A stretch of 64,000 nucleotides of DNA, taken from assembly GCF_002954665.1 (NCBI RefSeq), contig NZ_MSCM01000002.1:1026767-1090766 (forward strand), given 5' to 3'. The stretch comes from Polaribacter glomeratus (GTDB lineage: Bacteria; Bacteroidota; Bacteroidia; Flavobacteriales; Flavobacteriaceae). The notes beneath the pieces are model-generated. The model did no database searches. It worked only from the letters and a program-made list of their open reading frames with translations, and was not told where the DNA came from. Made by a program: the position numbers and the translations under genes. Positions 17,493 to 26,374 of the stretch are shown here, piece after piece; within the stretch, counting starts at the first letter, position 1; every line of letters begins with the position of its first letter.

Positions 17493-18731
17493 TTGAGTAT
17501 ACAACAAGTTTTAATTATTGGTACTGTTTGGGTAGAACCTAATTCGTCTGCCGCAGGAAGCAGAATGCAACAACTTATCGAGCTGTTTTTAAAACAAAAC
17601 TATAAAGTTACTTTTGCGTCTGCTTCTCAAAAAAATGAAAAAGCAATTTCTTTAAGTTCATCAGGAGTTGAGGAGGTTTTAATTGAATTAAACAATACTT
17701 CTTTTGACGATTTTGTAAAAAAATTGAATCCAACAATCGTTGTTTTTGATCGTTTTATGATGGAAGAACAATTTGGATGGCGAGTTGCAGAAAATTGCCC
17801 AAATGCAATCAGAATTTTAGATACAGAAGATCTACATTTTTTGCGCAAAACTAGATATCAACAATTAAAAAAAGGAGAGGAGTTTACAACAGCGGCTTTG
17901 TTAAAATCGGATGACGCTAAAAGAGAAATTGCTTCTATTTTAAGATGTGATGTGTCTTTAATTATCTCCACTTACGAAATGGAGTTGTTAAAATCAGTTT
18001 TTAAGATTGATGAAAGAATTATCTATTATTTGCCTTTTTTGTTGAATAAAATTGATGAACAGCAAATCGAAAATTGGAAATTTTTTGAAGAAAGAAAGCA
18101 TTTTGTTTTCATAGGCAATTTCTTTCACAAGCCAAATGTTGATGCCGTTTTAACTTTAAAAAATGAAATTTGGAGTAAAATTAAAGCAGCACTTCCTGAA
18201 GCTGAAATCCATATTTACGGAGCGTATGCAAATCAGCAAATACATCAATTACACAATAAAAAAGAAGGTTTTATTATAAAAGGTTTTGCAGAAAACGCAA
18301 AAGAAGTTGTTGAAAAAGCCAGCGTAGTTTTAGCGCCTTTACGTTTTGGAGCAGGTATTAAAGGCAAATTAACCGAAGCCATGATTTGTGGAACTCCAAG
18401 TATTACTACTTTAATTGGAGTAGAAGGAATGCATGGTAAATTAAACTGGAATGGTTTTGTGGAAGATAATTTCTCCAATTTCTCTAAAAAGGCAATTCAA
18501 TTATATACGGATGAAAAGGTTTGGAAAAATGCTCAAAAAAACGGCGTTGAAATCATTAATCAGATATATGATAAAGAGCAACTCGAGCAACCTTTTATCA
18601 ATCAACTAAATCGAATTCAAGATAATTTAGAAAATCATAGAACTCATAATTTTTTAGGAAGTTTGTTGCAGCATCAAACGCTACAAGCCACAAAGTATAT
18701 GAGTAAATGGATTGAAAGTAAAAATAGTTAG
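17493..18731 (+). CDS. Glycosyltransferase, GT4-like
   Basis: 412 residues. The first ATG in frame lies ~25 codons in and would remove the first Rossmann strand (VLIIGTVWVEPNSSAAGSRM), so the TTG at 17493, abutting the preceding stop, is chosen as start. The C-terminal domain has the donor-binding pattern PLRFGAGIKGKLTEAM followed by CGTPSITT, typical of GT-B retaining glycosyltransferases. Substrate and product cannot be told from sequence. It overlaps no polysaccharide cluster; a cell-surface glycan is the natural guess. Confidence 0.82.
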   Translation: MSIQQVLIIGTVWVEPNSSAAGSRMQQLIELFLKQNYKVTFASASQKNEKAISLSSSGVEEVLIELNNTSFDDFVKKLNPTIVVFDRFMMEEQFGWRVAENCPNAIRILDTEDLHFLRKTRYQQLKKGEEFTTAALLKSDDAKREIASILRCDVSLIISTYEMELLKSVFKIDERIIYYLPFLLNKIDEQQIENWKFFEERKHFVFIGNFFHKPNVDAVLTLKNEIWSKIKAALPEAEIHIYGAYANQQIHQLHNKKEGFIIKGFAENAKEVVEKASVVLAPLRFGAGIKGKLTEAMICGTPSITTLIGVEGMHGKLNWNGFVEDNFSNFSKKAIQLYTDEKVWKNAQKNGVEIINQIYDKEQLEQPFINQLNRIQDNLENHRTHNFLGSLLQHQTLQATKYMSKWIESKNS

Positions 18732-18801
18732 CAGTTTATAGTAACAGTATTCAGTAGCAGTTTTTAGTAAATAACGAACTAAAAACTGCAACTGTAAACT
18801 G
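18732..18801. terminator. Nested inverted repeat between convergent genes
   Basis: The inner stem GCAGTTTTTAGT/ACTAAAAACTGC (18757-18768 and 18778-18789) is perfect over 12 bp with a 9-base loop. Outer arms CAGTTTA and TAAACTG add a second pairing. It lies between the ends of convergent genes and probably terminates both. Confidence 0.65.
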
Positions 18802-18805
18802 AATA

Positions 18806-20824
18806 TTAAAGCAACCCTGCTCTTTTTAGCAAAGCATCTGGTTTTGGTTCTTTACCTCTAAATTTAATATATAAATCCATTGGTTTTTCTGTTCCGCCTT
18901 TAGAAAGTACATTTTCTTTGAATTTAGTAGCTACTTCTTTGTTGAAAATTCCTTTTTCTAAGAAATATTCAAAAGCATCTGCATCTAAAACTTCGGCCCA
19001 TTTGTAGGAGTAATATCCGGCAGAATATCCGCCCTGAAAAATATGAGAAAAAGAAGTACTCATGCAATTTTCTGCAACTTCTGGATATAATGTGGTGTCT
19101 GCAAAAGCTGCGTCTTCAAATTCTTTGATAGAAGAAATTGATTCTGGCGACTCGTTTCCATGCCATTTCATGTCTAACAATCCAAAACTAAGTTGTCTTA
19201 AGGTTTGCATTCCTTCGTGAAAACTAGCAGATTCTTTAATTTTCTCAACATATTTCATTGGTATAATTTCACCAGTTTCATAATGTTTTGCAAACAATTC
19301 CAGCGCTTCTTTTTCGTAACACCAATTCTCTAAAATCTGACTTGGTAATTCAACAAAATCCCAAGAAACAGAAGTTCCCGATAAACTATTATACGTTGTG
19401 TTTGCTAACATGCCATGCAAAGCGTGACCTAACTCGTGAAATAATGTGGTAACTTCATTAAAAGTTAACAAAGATGGTTTTGTTGCCGTTGGTTTTGTGA
19501 AATTACAAACAATAGAAACATGAGGTCTTTCGTTAACGCCGTTTTTAATTTGTTGCGGTTTATAAGAAGTCATCCAAGCGCCATTTCTTTTTCCTTTCCT
19601 CGGATGAAAATCAGCGTAAAAAACAGCAATAAAATTATTCTTAGAATCTGTAACATTGTATGTTTTTACATCTTGATGGTATTTGTCGATGTTAAAAACT
19701 TCTTCGAAATGCAAATCATATAATCGTTTAGAAATTTCAAAAGCGCCATTAATTACGTTTTCTAGTTTAAAGTATGGTTTTAAAATTTCTTGATCTAAAT
19801 CAAACAGTTCTTTCTTTAATTTCTCTGCATAATAAGCGCCATCCCATTTTTGAAGCTGATCTATATTGTCTAATTTTTTAGCGTAATTTTCTAAATCTTC
19901 AAACTCTTTTAGAGCAGCAGGTTTTGCTTTCTCTAATAGATTGTTAGAAAATTCAATTACTGTTTCTGGAGTTTCTGCCATTCTTTCTTCTAGAACAAAA
20001 TGCGCATGCGTTTTGTAACCTAATAAATTGGCTCTTTGATTGCGAAGGTTTACAATATCTAAAACAACTTTTTCGTTGTTAAATTCATTGTCTTGAAATC
20101 CTTTTTTACCAGCAGCAATTGCTAATTTTTTTCGCAATTCTCTATTATCCGCATAAGTTAAAAAAGGAATATAGCTTGGATGATCTAACGTAAAAATCCA
20201 ACCTTCTTTTTCTTTGGATTTAGCCACTTCTTTAGCCGATTCTTTTTCGCTTTCTGGCAAACCAGCAAGGTCTTTTTCATCGGTTATATGCATTTCAAAA
20301 GCCTGAGTTTCTGCCAATACATTTTCGCCAAATTTTAAAGATAGTTTAGAAAGTTGCGCGTCAATTTTACGAAGCGCTGTTTTATCAGCTTCCTTTAAAT
20401 TAGCGCCATTTCTAGCAAAACCTTTGTATTGTTTTTCCAACAACATTTGTTGTTCTGGAGTTAATGTTAACGTTTCTTTTGAATCAAAAACAGCCTTTAC
20501 TTTTTTAAATAATGCTGTATTTAAAGTAATGTCGTTGCTTAATTCGCTTAACCAAGGAGAGATTTCTTGCGCAATTTTCTGAATTTCATCATTGGTCTCA
20601 GCAGAGTTCAAATTAAAAAAAATACTCGTTATTTTATTCAGTTTTTCGCCTGTAAAATCTAAAGCTACCGTTGTGTTTTCAAAAGTAGGAGTATCAGTCT
20701 TGTTTACAATTTCATCAATTTCTAATTTTGTAATCTCAATTGCTTTTTTAATTGCAGGTTTGTAATCTTTAGTAGAAATTTTTGAAAAGGGTGCTGTATT
20801 AAAATCTTGTAAAAGTGGGTTCAT
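18806..20824 (-). CDS. M3-family metallopeptidase (oligopeptidase A / Dcp-like)
   Basis: 672 residues, in the usual 670-720 range. The zinc motif HELGH (in LFHELGHALHGML) lies in the C-terminal half, with the downstream glutamate ligand expected in the segment VELPSQILENW. The N-terminus (MNPLLQDFNTAPFSKI) matches cytoplasmic M3 enzymes and has no signal. Family members degrade short peptides, including cleaved signal peptides. It converges with the glycosyltransferase gene and is followed upstream by purE. Confidence 0.93.
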   Translation of the reverse strand: MNPLLQDFNTAPFSKISTKDYKPAIKKAIEITKLEIDEIVNKTDTPTFENTTVALDFTGEKLNKITSIFFNLNSAETNDEIQKIAQEISPWLSELSNDITLNTALFKKVKAVFDSKETLTLTPEQQMLLEKQYKGFARNGANLKEADKTALRKIDAQLSKLSLKFGENVLAETQAFEMHITDEKDLAGLPESEKESAKEVAKSKEKEGWIFTLDHPSYIPFLTYADNRELRKKLAIAAGKKGFQDNEFNNEKVVLDIVNLRNQRANLLGYKTHAHFVLEERMAETPETVIEFSNNLLEKAKPAALKEFEDLENYAKKLDNIDQLQKWDGAYYAEKLKKELFDLDQEILKPYFKLENVINGAFEISKRLYDLHFEEVFNIDKYHQDVKTYNVTDSKNNFIAVFYADFHPRKGKRNGAWMTSYKPQQIKNGVNERPHVSIVCNFTKPTATKPSLLTFNEVTTLFHELGHALHGMLANTTYNSLSGTSVSWDFVELPSQILENWCYEKEALELFAKHYETGEIIPMKYVEKIKESASFHEGMQTLRQLSFGLLDMKWHGNESPESISSIKEFEDAAFADTTLYPEVAENCMSTSFSHIFQGGYSAGYYSYKWAEVLDADAFEYFLEKGIFNKEVATKFKENVLSKGGTEKPMDLYIKFRGKEPKPDALLKRAGLL

Positions 20825-20879
20825 TTAAAAAGTGTAATTGTTTATTTGTGAAAAAGTGTAATTGTAAAAAAGATCATTT

Positions 20880-21359
20880 TTATTTTTTTACACGTTCAGA
20901 AGCTTGTTCAACTTTTAGTTTTAAGCCTTCTTTGTAGGCAATAATTTTATCTAAGACACATTTATCCGAAGTGCCAATAATTTGTGCTGCTAAAATTCCT
21001 GCATTTTTTGCGCCGTCTAAGGCTACCGTTGCCACAGGAACGCCTCCAGGCATTTGTAAAATTGACAATACAGAATCCCATCCATCAATAGAATTTCTAC
21101 TTTTTATAGGAACTCCGATTATTGGCAACGGACTCATACTTGCCACCATTCCTGGTAAATGAGCAGCGCCACCAGCACCAGCAATAATTACTTTGATGCC
21201 GCGTAAATGCGCATTTTTAGAATAGTCAACTAATTTTTCTGGAGTTCTATGAGCAGACACGATATCTACTTCGATCTGAATATCAAAACCTTCTAAAATA
21301 TCTATAGCTTCTTGCATGATTGGAAGATCTGAATCACTTCCCATTATTATTCCTACCAT
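20880..21359 (-). CDS. purE: N5-carboxyaminoimidazole ribonucleotide mutase
   Basis: 159 residues, the usual class I PurE length. The substrate loop GSDSDLPIM and the motif SAHRTPEKL are near the N-terminus, with AGAGGAAHLPGM in the middle. It converts N5-CAIR to CAIR in purine synthesis, using the product of PurK. A RhuM-Fic gene lies 3 bp upstream and separates it from purK, although the two normally adjoin. Confidence 0.97.
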   Translation of the reverse strand: MVGIIMGSDSDLPIMQEAIDILEGFDIQIEVDIVSAHRTPEKLVDYSKNAHLRGIKVIIAGAGGAAHLPGMVASMSPLPIIGVPIKSRNSIDGWDSVLSILQMPGGVPVATVALDGAKNAGILAAQIIGTSDKCVLDKIIAYKEGLKLKVEQASERVKK

Positions 21360-21362
21360 AAT

Positions 21363-22316
21363 TTAATTAATTAAGTTGATAATTACATTTACCATCATTT
21401 CTTTTTCGTTTGGGTTACTTTCAGCAATCATCAAAGTTAATGCAACTAATGTGTTATTTTCGATTCTTTTAGAGTTATCATCCTTATATAAAAAATCATT
21501 TTTATTTAAATACCAAACAAATAACCAGGCAGCAATTCTCTTATTACCATCAGTAAAAGAATGATTTTTTACTACAAAATATAAGAGATTTGCTGCTTTT
21601 TCTTCTATGCTAGTATATAATTCTTTGCCATCAAAAGTTTGATCTATAGTTGCAATTGAACTTTTAAAAGAATTATCTTTCTCATTACCAAATAAAGAAG
21701 AACCTCCAAATTTTATTTTAAGACTTTCAATTGCTGATTTTGCTTCAGCATATTCAATTTGATAGGAAACAAAATTGTTTACATTATCTCTTGTTAAAGT
21801 TTGATGATCAAAACTATCTAAAATATCTAAAGCAGAAGAATAATCAGCTAAAACATCTATTAAACCTTCAGTATCTTTTGTGAGTTTTGATGTTCTTTGA
21901 ACGAGTTGAATTGTTTTTTGAAGTTGTTCTAAACGTTTTTCATTTATAGAATATCCTTTTATTAGGTGCTCTCTTAAAGTGTTAGTTGCCCATATTCTAA
22001 ATTGAGTTCCTCTTTCAGATTTTACTCTATATCCTACAGAAATAATTACATCTAAATTATATAAATTTATTAAAGAAGATTGTGTTTTACCAGATATAGC
22101 ACCATGTTGAGTGGTTGTTCGGAATTTCCGAACAACCACATTTTCCTCTAATTCATTTTCTTTAAAAATGTTTCTAATATGTTCACTTATTGTAGCTTTA
22201 GATTTTAAAAATAAATCTTGCATCTGTAATTGTGAAAGCCAAACAGTATCTTTATCTAAATTTACTTGAACCTCTATGCCGTCTTTAGATTTAAAAATAT
22301 CTATTTTACTTTTCAC
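21363..22316 (-). CDS. RhuM-like protein with C-terminal Fic/Doc domain
   Basis: 317 residues. The N-terminal ~110 match the RhuM virulence-protein family (VWLSQLQMQDLF, then ISEHIRNIFKE and a YNLDVIISVGYRVKS motif). The C-terminal half holds a Fic/Doc motif, HSFTDGNKRIA, at about 252-262, with the catalytic His and the DGNKR anion loop. Doc-type toxins modify EF-Tu and Fic proteins AMPylate targets; the target here is unknown. No separate antitoxin is visible, and the RhuM domain may serve that role. The gene lies between purE (3 bp) and purK (84 bp), co-oriented with both. Confidence 0.88.
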   Translation of the reverse strand: MKSKIDIFKSKDGIEVQVNLDKDTVWLSQLQMQDLFLKSKATISEHIRNIFKENELEENVVVRKFRTTTQHGAISGKTQSSLINLYNLDVIISVGYRVKSERGTQFRIWATNTLREHLIKGYSINEKRLEQLQKTIQLVQRTSKLTKDTEGLIDVLADYSSALDILDSFDHQTLTRDNVNNFVSYQIEYAEAKSAIESLKIKFGGSSLFGNEKDNSFKSSIATIDQTFDGKELYTSIEEKAANLLYFVVKNHSFTDGNKRIAAWLFVWYLNKNDFLYKDDNSKRIENNTLVALTLMIAESNPNEKEMMVNVIINLIN

Positions 22317-22400
22317 AATTGGATTTTTAATCTAGGGTTTAATTAATTTTTATCACTTTTAAACTAATGTATTTTTTACACTAGTTCAAAATGCATTTTC

Positions 22401-23558
22401 TTATTTACTAATTACCCTAATCGTTTCTTTAACCTGCTGTGCTATTTTTCTAGCTTTATCAATATCTGCATTTACAATGGTAACATGACCCATTTTTCTG
22501 AACGGACGTGTTTCTTTCTTCCCATAAATGTGAGGTGTAACGCCATCAATTTTTAAAATTTCTTCTATATTTTGATAAATTACATCTCCAGAAAATCCTT
22601 CTTCGCCAACTAAATTTACCATAATTCCGGCAACTTTACTTGCCGTGTTTCCTAACGGAAGATTTAAAATTGATCGTAAATGTTGTTCAAATTGATTGGT
22701 ATAACTTGCTTCAATTGAATAATGCCCAGAATTATGTGGTCTTGGTGCCACTTCATTTACTAATATTTCGTTGGTTTCTGTTTGAAACATTTCTACAGCT
22801 AACAAACCAATAAAATCTAAATCCTTCACAACTTTTAAAGCCAAATCTTGTGCCTTTTTTGCAACAGATTCTTCAATTCTTGCAGGGCAAATTACATATT
22901 CTACTTGGTTTGCTTCTGGATGAAACTCCATTTCAACAACAGGATATGTTTTGGTTTCGCCATCAGCATTTCTTGCAACGATGACTGCTAGTTCATTTTT
23001 AAACGGAATTAATTGTTCCGTAATACACTCTACATTTGGTAAAGATTCTAAATCAGCAAAACTTCTAACAATTTTTACGCCGTTGCCATCATAGCCAAAA
23101 CGAGCCGCTTTCCATACAAAAGGAAAACTAATAATGCTATTTTCTAAACAGTGATGCAATTCTTCTAAGTAAGCAAAATGAGAAAAAGGGGCAGTCGGAA
23201 TTTGATGATCAAAGTAAAAGTGTTTTTGTCTGGCTTTACTTTGAATAATGCGTAAATCTTTAGGTTTTGGATAAATCGTTAATCCTTCTGCTTGTAACTT
23301 ATCTAAAGCATCAATATTTACGTTTTCAATTTCAATGGTTAAAATATCTACGGTTTTACCAAAGTTGTAAACAGCATCAAAATCTAACAAATCTCCAACT
23401 ACAAAATTATTGCAAATTTGTGCACAAGGTGCATTTGGATTGCCATCTAAAATTGAAGTATAAATGTCAAATTTTTGAGTTTCGGTAAGCAGCATTCTTC
23501 CTAATTGACCTCCGCCTAAAATGCCTAATTTAAAATCAGAAGAAAAATAATTTTTCAC
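22401..23558 (-). CDS. purK: N5-carboxyaminoimidazole ribonucleotide synthase
   Basis: About 385 residues. The ATP-grasp enzyme carboxylates AIR with bicarbonate in purine synthesis. The N-terminal motif FKLGILGGGQLGRML is diagnostic, and the end of the ATP-grasp domain reads VNEVAPRPHNSGHY. I chose the GTG at 23558, since it gives MKNYFSSDFKLGILGG, which is how PurK usually begins. A TTG at 23582 would add eight residues. The product feeds PurE, encoded past the RhuM-Fic insertion. Confidence 0.93.
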   Translation of the reverse strand: MKNYFSSDFKLGILGGGQLGRMLLTETQKFDIYTSILDGNPNAPCAQICNNFVVGDLLDFDAVYNFGKTVDILTIEIENVNIDALDKLQAEGLTIYPKPKDLRIIQSKARQKHFYFDHQIPTAPFSHFAYLEELHHCLENSIISFPFVWKAARFGYDGNGVKIVRSFADLESLPNVECITEQLIPFKNELAVIVARNADGETKTYPVVEMEFHPEANQVEYVICPARIEESVAKKAQDLALKVVKDLDFIGLLAVEMFQTETNEILVNEVAPRPHNSGHYSIEASYTNQFEQHLRSILNLPLGNTASKVAGIMVNLVGEEGFSGDVIYQNIEEILKIDGVTPHIYGKKETRPFRKMGHVTIVNADIDKARKIAQQVKETIRVISK

Positions 23559-23607
23559 GTTTACTATTTTGTATTTAAGCAAAAATAAGCATCTATTTTT
23601 AGGTATG

Positions 23608-24024
23608 CTAAAAATTACTGATTCTAATTACTGATCCATTTTTTGTAACTCTGTATTCTATTGCAGGGCATTGAAATCCATCGGTTTGTGGTGCTCCGCC
23701 AAAATCTAGACTGTATTTACTTTTATCGCAAGCGCACTGTAAAAGGCGGTTTTCAAAAGTCATAGCGGTAGCGCAATCATTACTTGGGCAAAGCCTATCG
23801 AAAGCAACAAAATCTCGTCCGTTTTTGTTAAATATTAAAATTCCTTTACTTCCTCCAGAAAGTTGCACAGAACCTCCAGGAGTTTGCGCGTTTATCATCT
23901 CTGGATTATTTAAATCGGTAACAAGATTTAAAGGCAAAGATTGTATACAGTTTCCTAAATTGGTTGTATCAGAGCAATTTAAAAACAAACAAATGCTTAA
24001 CAAAAAGACTATTTTTTTTAACAT
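23608..24024 (-). CDS. Lipoprotein with Rieske-like fold lacking the histidine ligands
   Basis: 138 residues. A lipobox is present (MLKKIVFLLSICLFLNC). The pattern FVAFDRLCPSNDC, then LQCACDKSKYSLDFGG, follows the layout of a Rieske [2Fe-2S] domain, whose motifs are CxH and CxxH. Here the histidine positions are occupied by Ser and Lys, so the normal cluster cannot form. A cluster with another ligand set, or loss of redox function, are both possible. It lies 50 bp upstream of purK on the same strand. Confidence 0.6.
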   Translation of the reverse strand: MLKKIVFLLSICLFLNCSDTTNLGNCIQSLPLNLVTDLNNPEMINAQTPGGSVQLSGGSKGILIFNKNGRDFVAFDRLCPSNDCATAMTFENRLLQCACDKSKYSLDFGGAPQTDGFQCPAIEYRVTKNGSVIRISNF

Positions 24025-24052
24025 ATTTAGTTCTCAGTTTTTATAAAAACGA

Positions 24053-24081
24053 TTGCAAGTTACAAATATTTTGTACATTTG
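24053..24081 (+). promoter_or_regulatory. Bacteroidota-type promoter of greA
   Basis: TTG at 24053 is followed after 18 bp by TACATTTG (24074-24081), about 50 bp before the greA ATG. It matches the TTTG-N17/19-TAnnTTTG consensus. Confidence 0.65.
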
Positions 24082-24133
24082 TAATCTAATCTCATTCCTG
24101 TGAAGGCAATGGGATTTTTAAATTATAGAAATT

Positions 24134-24610
24134 ATGAGTGACATATCTTATTATTCTCCAGAAGGATTGAAAAAGTTAAAGGACGAATTGCTAAAGTTAG
24201 AGCAAGTTGAGCGCCCAAGAGTAACACAAGAAATTGCGGATGCAAGAGACAAAGGTGATTTGAGTGAAAATGCAGAATATCATGCTGCAAAAGAAGAGCA
24301 GTCTCATTTAGAGTTTAAAATTGCCAAATTAAAAAATGTAATATCGAATGCACGTATTATTGATGAAAGTCAGTTAGATACTTCTAAAATATTGATTCAT
24401 TCTATTGTAAAAATTAAAAATGCTACAAACGGAATGGAGTTTAGCTACACTTTAGTGGCAGATTCTGAAACGGATGTTAGAAACGGAAAACTTTCTGTAA
24501 ACTCACCAATTGGTAAAGGTTTATTAGGAAAAGAAGTAGGAGATATTGCAGAAATTCAAGTTCCAAATGGAATTATGAAGTTTGAAGTTATGGAGATTTC
24601 TAGAAAATAA
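24134..24610 (+). CDS. greA: Transcription elongation factor GreA
   Basis: 158 residues, the normal length. The N-terminal coiled coil (YSPEGLKKLKDELLKL to DARDKGDLSENAEYHAAK) carries the acidic tip that enters the RNA polymerase secondary channel, and the C-terminal domain follows (SPIGKGLLGKEVGD). GreA triggers cleavage of backtracked RNA. It has its own promoter upstream and a very strong terminator downstream. Confidence 0.97.
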   Translation: MSDISYYSPEGLKKLKDELLKLEQVERPRVTQEIADARDKGDLSENAEYHAAKEEQSHLEFKIAKLKNVISNARIIDESQLDTSKILIHSIVKIKNATNGMEFSYTLVADSETDVRNGKLSVNSPIGKGLLGKEVGDIAEIQVPNGIMKFEVMEISRK

Positions 24611-24639
24611 AAGTGGTAAAAAAGAAATGTAACAATATA

Positions 24640-24672
24640 AATTCGGATTTTGGCAATGCCAAAATCCGAATT
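24640..24672. terminator. Strong rho-independent terminator of greA
   Basis: A perfect 15-bp stem (AATTCGGATTTTGGC and its complement) encloses a 3-base loop, followed by a T-run. Confidence 0.85.
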
Positions 24673-24705
24673 CTTTTTTATATTTACTAATAACTAATAA
24701 CCAAT

Positions 24706-25095
24706 ATGAGCATATTCACAAAAATAATTACAGGCGAAATACCAAGTTATAAAGTAGCAGAAGATGCTAATTTTATTGCTTTTTTAGACATCAATCCAAA
24801 TGCAAAAGGACATACTTTAGTAGTTCCTAAAAAGGAAGTAAACAAGCTTTTTGATTTGTCAAAAGAGGAATATACCCAACTAATGGATTTCTCTTACCGA
24901 GTAGCAAAAGCATTAGAAAAAACAGTTGTTTGTAAACGAATTGGTATGAGCGTAATTGGTTTAGAAGTGCCTCATGTTCATGTGCATTTAATTCCGTTAA
25001 ACGCCATGGCGGATATACAATTTGCTCAAAAAATAAAATTGACAAATGACGAGTTTGTTAGTTTGGCTAAAAGTATTTCTGATAATTTTAATTAA
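24706..25095 (+). CDS. HIT-family protein
   Basis: 129 residues. The histidine triad HVHVHLIPL is near residue 90, within the expected Hint-branch fold (MSIFTKIITGEIPSYKVAED). HIT proteins hydrolyse nucleoside phosphoramidates or similar adenylates. The sequence resembles bacterial HinT-like proteins, although the central region KTVVCKRIGMSVIGLEVPH is less common. It follows greA after a terminator, so it is probably independently transcribed. Confidence 0.9.
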   Translation: MSIFTKIITGEIPSYKVAEDANFIAFLDINPNAKGHTLVVPKKEVNKLFDLSKEEYTQLMDFSYRVAKALEKTVVCKRIGMSVIGLEVPHVHVHLIPLNAMADIQFAQKIKLTNDEFVSLAKSISDNFN

Positions 25096-25137
25096 TTGCT
25101 TATTTTAGCTACGTAAATATTTCAGATTTGACGAATT

Positions 25138-26295
25138 CTATACTTGATTTAATAAAATTTGAAAAGTAGTTCCTTTGTCGATTTCAGATTTTTTAACGAA
25201 TATTTTTCCATTATGATAATCCTCTACAATTCTTTTTGAGAGCGATAATCCTAATCCCCAACCACGTTTTTTTGTTGTAAAACCGGGTTTAAATATTTGT
25301 TTAAACATTTTTTTGGGCATTCCTTTTCCTGTATCAGAAATATTAATTTTCACTTTTTTACCAAAGCTTTCAATACGTAAGGTTAATTCGCCTTTTCCAG
25401 ACATCGCGTCTATGGAATTTTTGATAAGGTTTTCTATAACCCATCCAAATAACTCTAAGTTTATTTTTGTTTGAAGATCTTCATCTGAAGTAGAAAATGA
25501 AAATGTAATTTGTTTAGAACTTCTAGATTCTAAATAATCGAAAGTTTGTTTTGTAATTTCTACAATATTATTCTTTTTTAACTCTGGAACCGAACCAATT
25601 TTCGAAAACCGATTTGCAATTGTATTTAATCGATGCACATCTTTTTCAATTTCGGCGATGTACGTTTCATTTACTTTTTCAATTTTTAAAATAGCAATCC
25701 ATCCTAATAAAGAAGACAAAGGTGTGCCTATTTGATGTGCCGTTTCTTTTGCCATTCCTGTCCATAGCTTATTGGTTTCAGAGGCTTTATTAGAACTATA
25801 AAACAGGTAAATTACAGCTAAGAATAGTACTAAAATAAGTAAAAAAGCAAGCGGATAATAGGTTAGTTTATCTAATAAATCTGAATCTCGATAATAAATA
25901 TAATCAGTTTTCCCTAAATATTCAACCAAAATAGGTTGGTTTTGGCTTTTCATAATCGCCAGTTGTTTTTTCAAATATTCAGGATCTTTTTCTTTAACCG
26001 TGTCTAAATTATTAGAACCTTTAATATTGCCATCAGCATCCACTAAAATAAATGGAATATCTTTTGTTCTACTAATAATTTTTAAAGGTAATTCAGAAAT
26101 ATTTTGGTCTAATTCTTCAATGCTTACCGTTCTTAATTCTTTAATTGCTTCGCCATGAATTTCCATTTTGGCTCTTTCCGCTTTTTTAAATTTTTGAAAA
26201 AAAGTGTAGGTATTCCAAAGAATTAAAGAGACAATTATAAACGAAATTATAATGGTAAATCGCTTAAAAAAAAGTGTTTTAGAGTAAATTTTCAT
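25138..26295 (-). CDS. Sensor histidine kinase
   Basis: About 385 residues from ATG 26295; an upstream ATG at 26331 would add 12. Two membrane helices, near residues 10-30 and 150-175, flank an extracytoplasmic sensor region of about 115 residues. The HisKA motif AKETAHQIGTPLSSL carries the phospho-accepting His. ATP-binding boxes follow: N-box NLIKNSIDAM, G1 DTGKGMP and G2 GWGLGLSLSKRI. No response regulator is adjacent, so it is an orphan kinase as seen here. It diverges from the flavin reductase gene. Confidence 0.88.
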   Translation of the reverse strand: MKIYSKTLFFKRFTIIISFIIVSLILWNTYTFFQKFKKAERAKMEIHGEAIKELRTVSIEELDQNISELPLKIISRTKDIPFILVDADGNIKGSNNLDTVKEKDPEYLKKQLAIMKSQNQPILVEYLGKTDYIYYRDSDLLDKLTYYPLAFLLILVLFLAVIYLFYSSNKASETNKLWTGMAKETAHQIGTPLSSLLGWIAILKIEKVNETYIAEIEKDVHRLNTIANRFSKIGSVPELKKNNIVEITKQTFDYLESRSSKQITFSFSTSDEDLQTKINLELFGWVIENLIKNSIDAMSGKGELTLRIESFGKKVKINISDTGKGMPKKMFKQIFKPGFTTKKRGWGLGLSLSKRIVEDYHNGKIFVKKSEIDKGTTFQILLNQV

Positions 26296-26374
26296 CAAAA
26301 CAAATATAAAGGTTTCTTCTTTATAACTCATTTCAAGATTTGATAGTATCTTTACCTATCTAAAAATTTTACAA

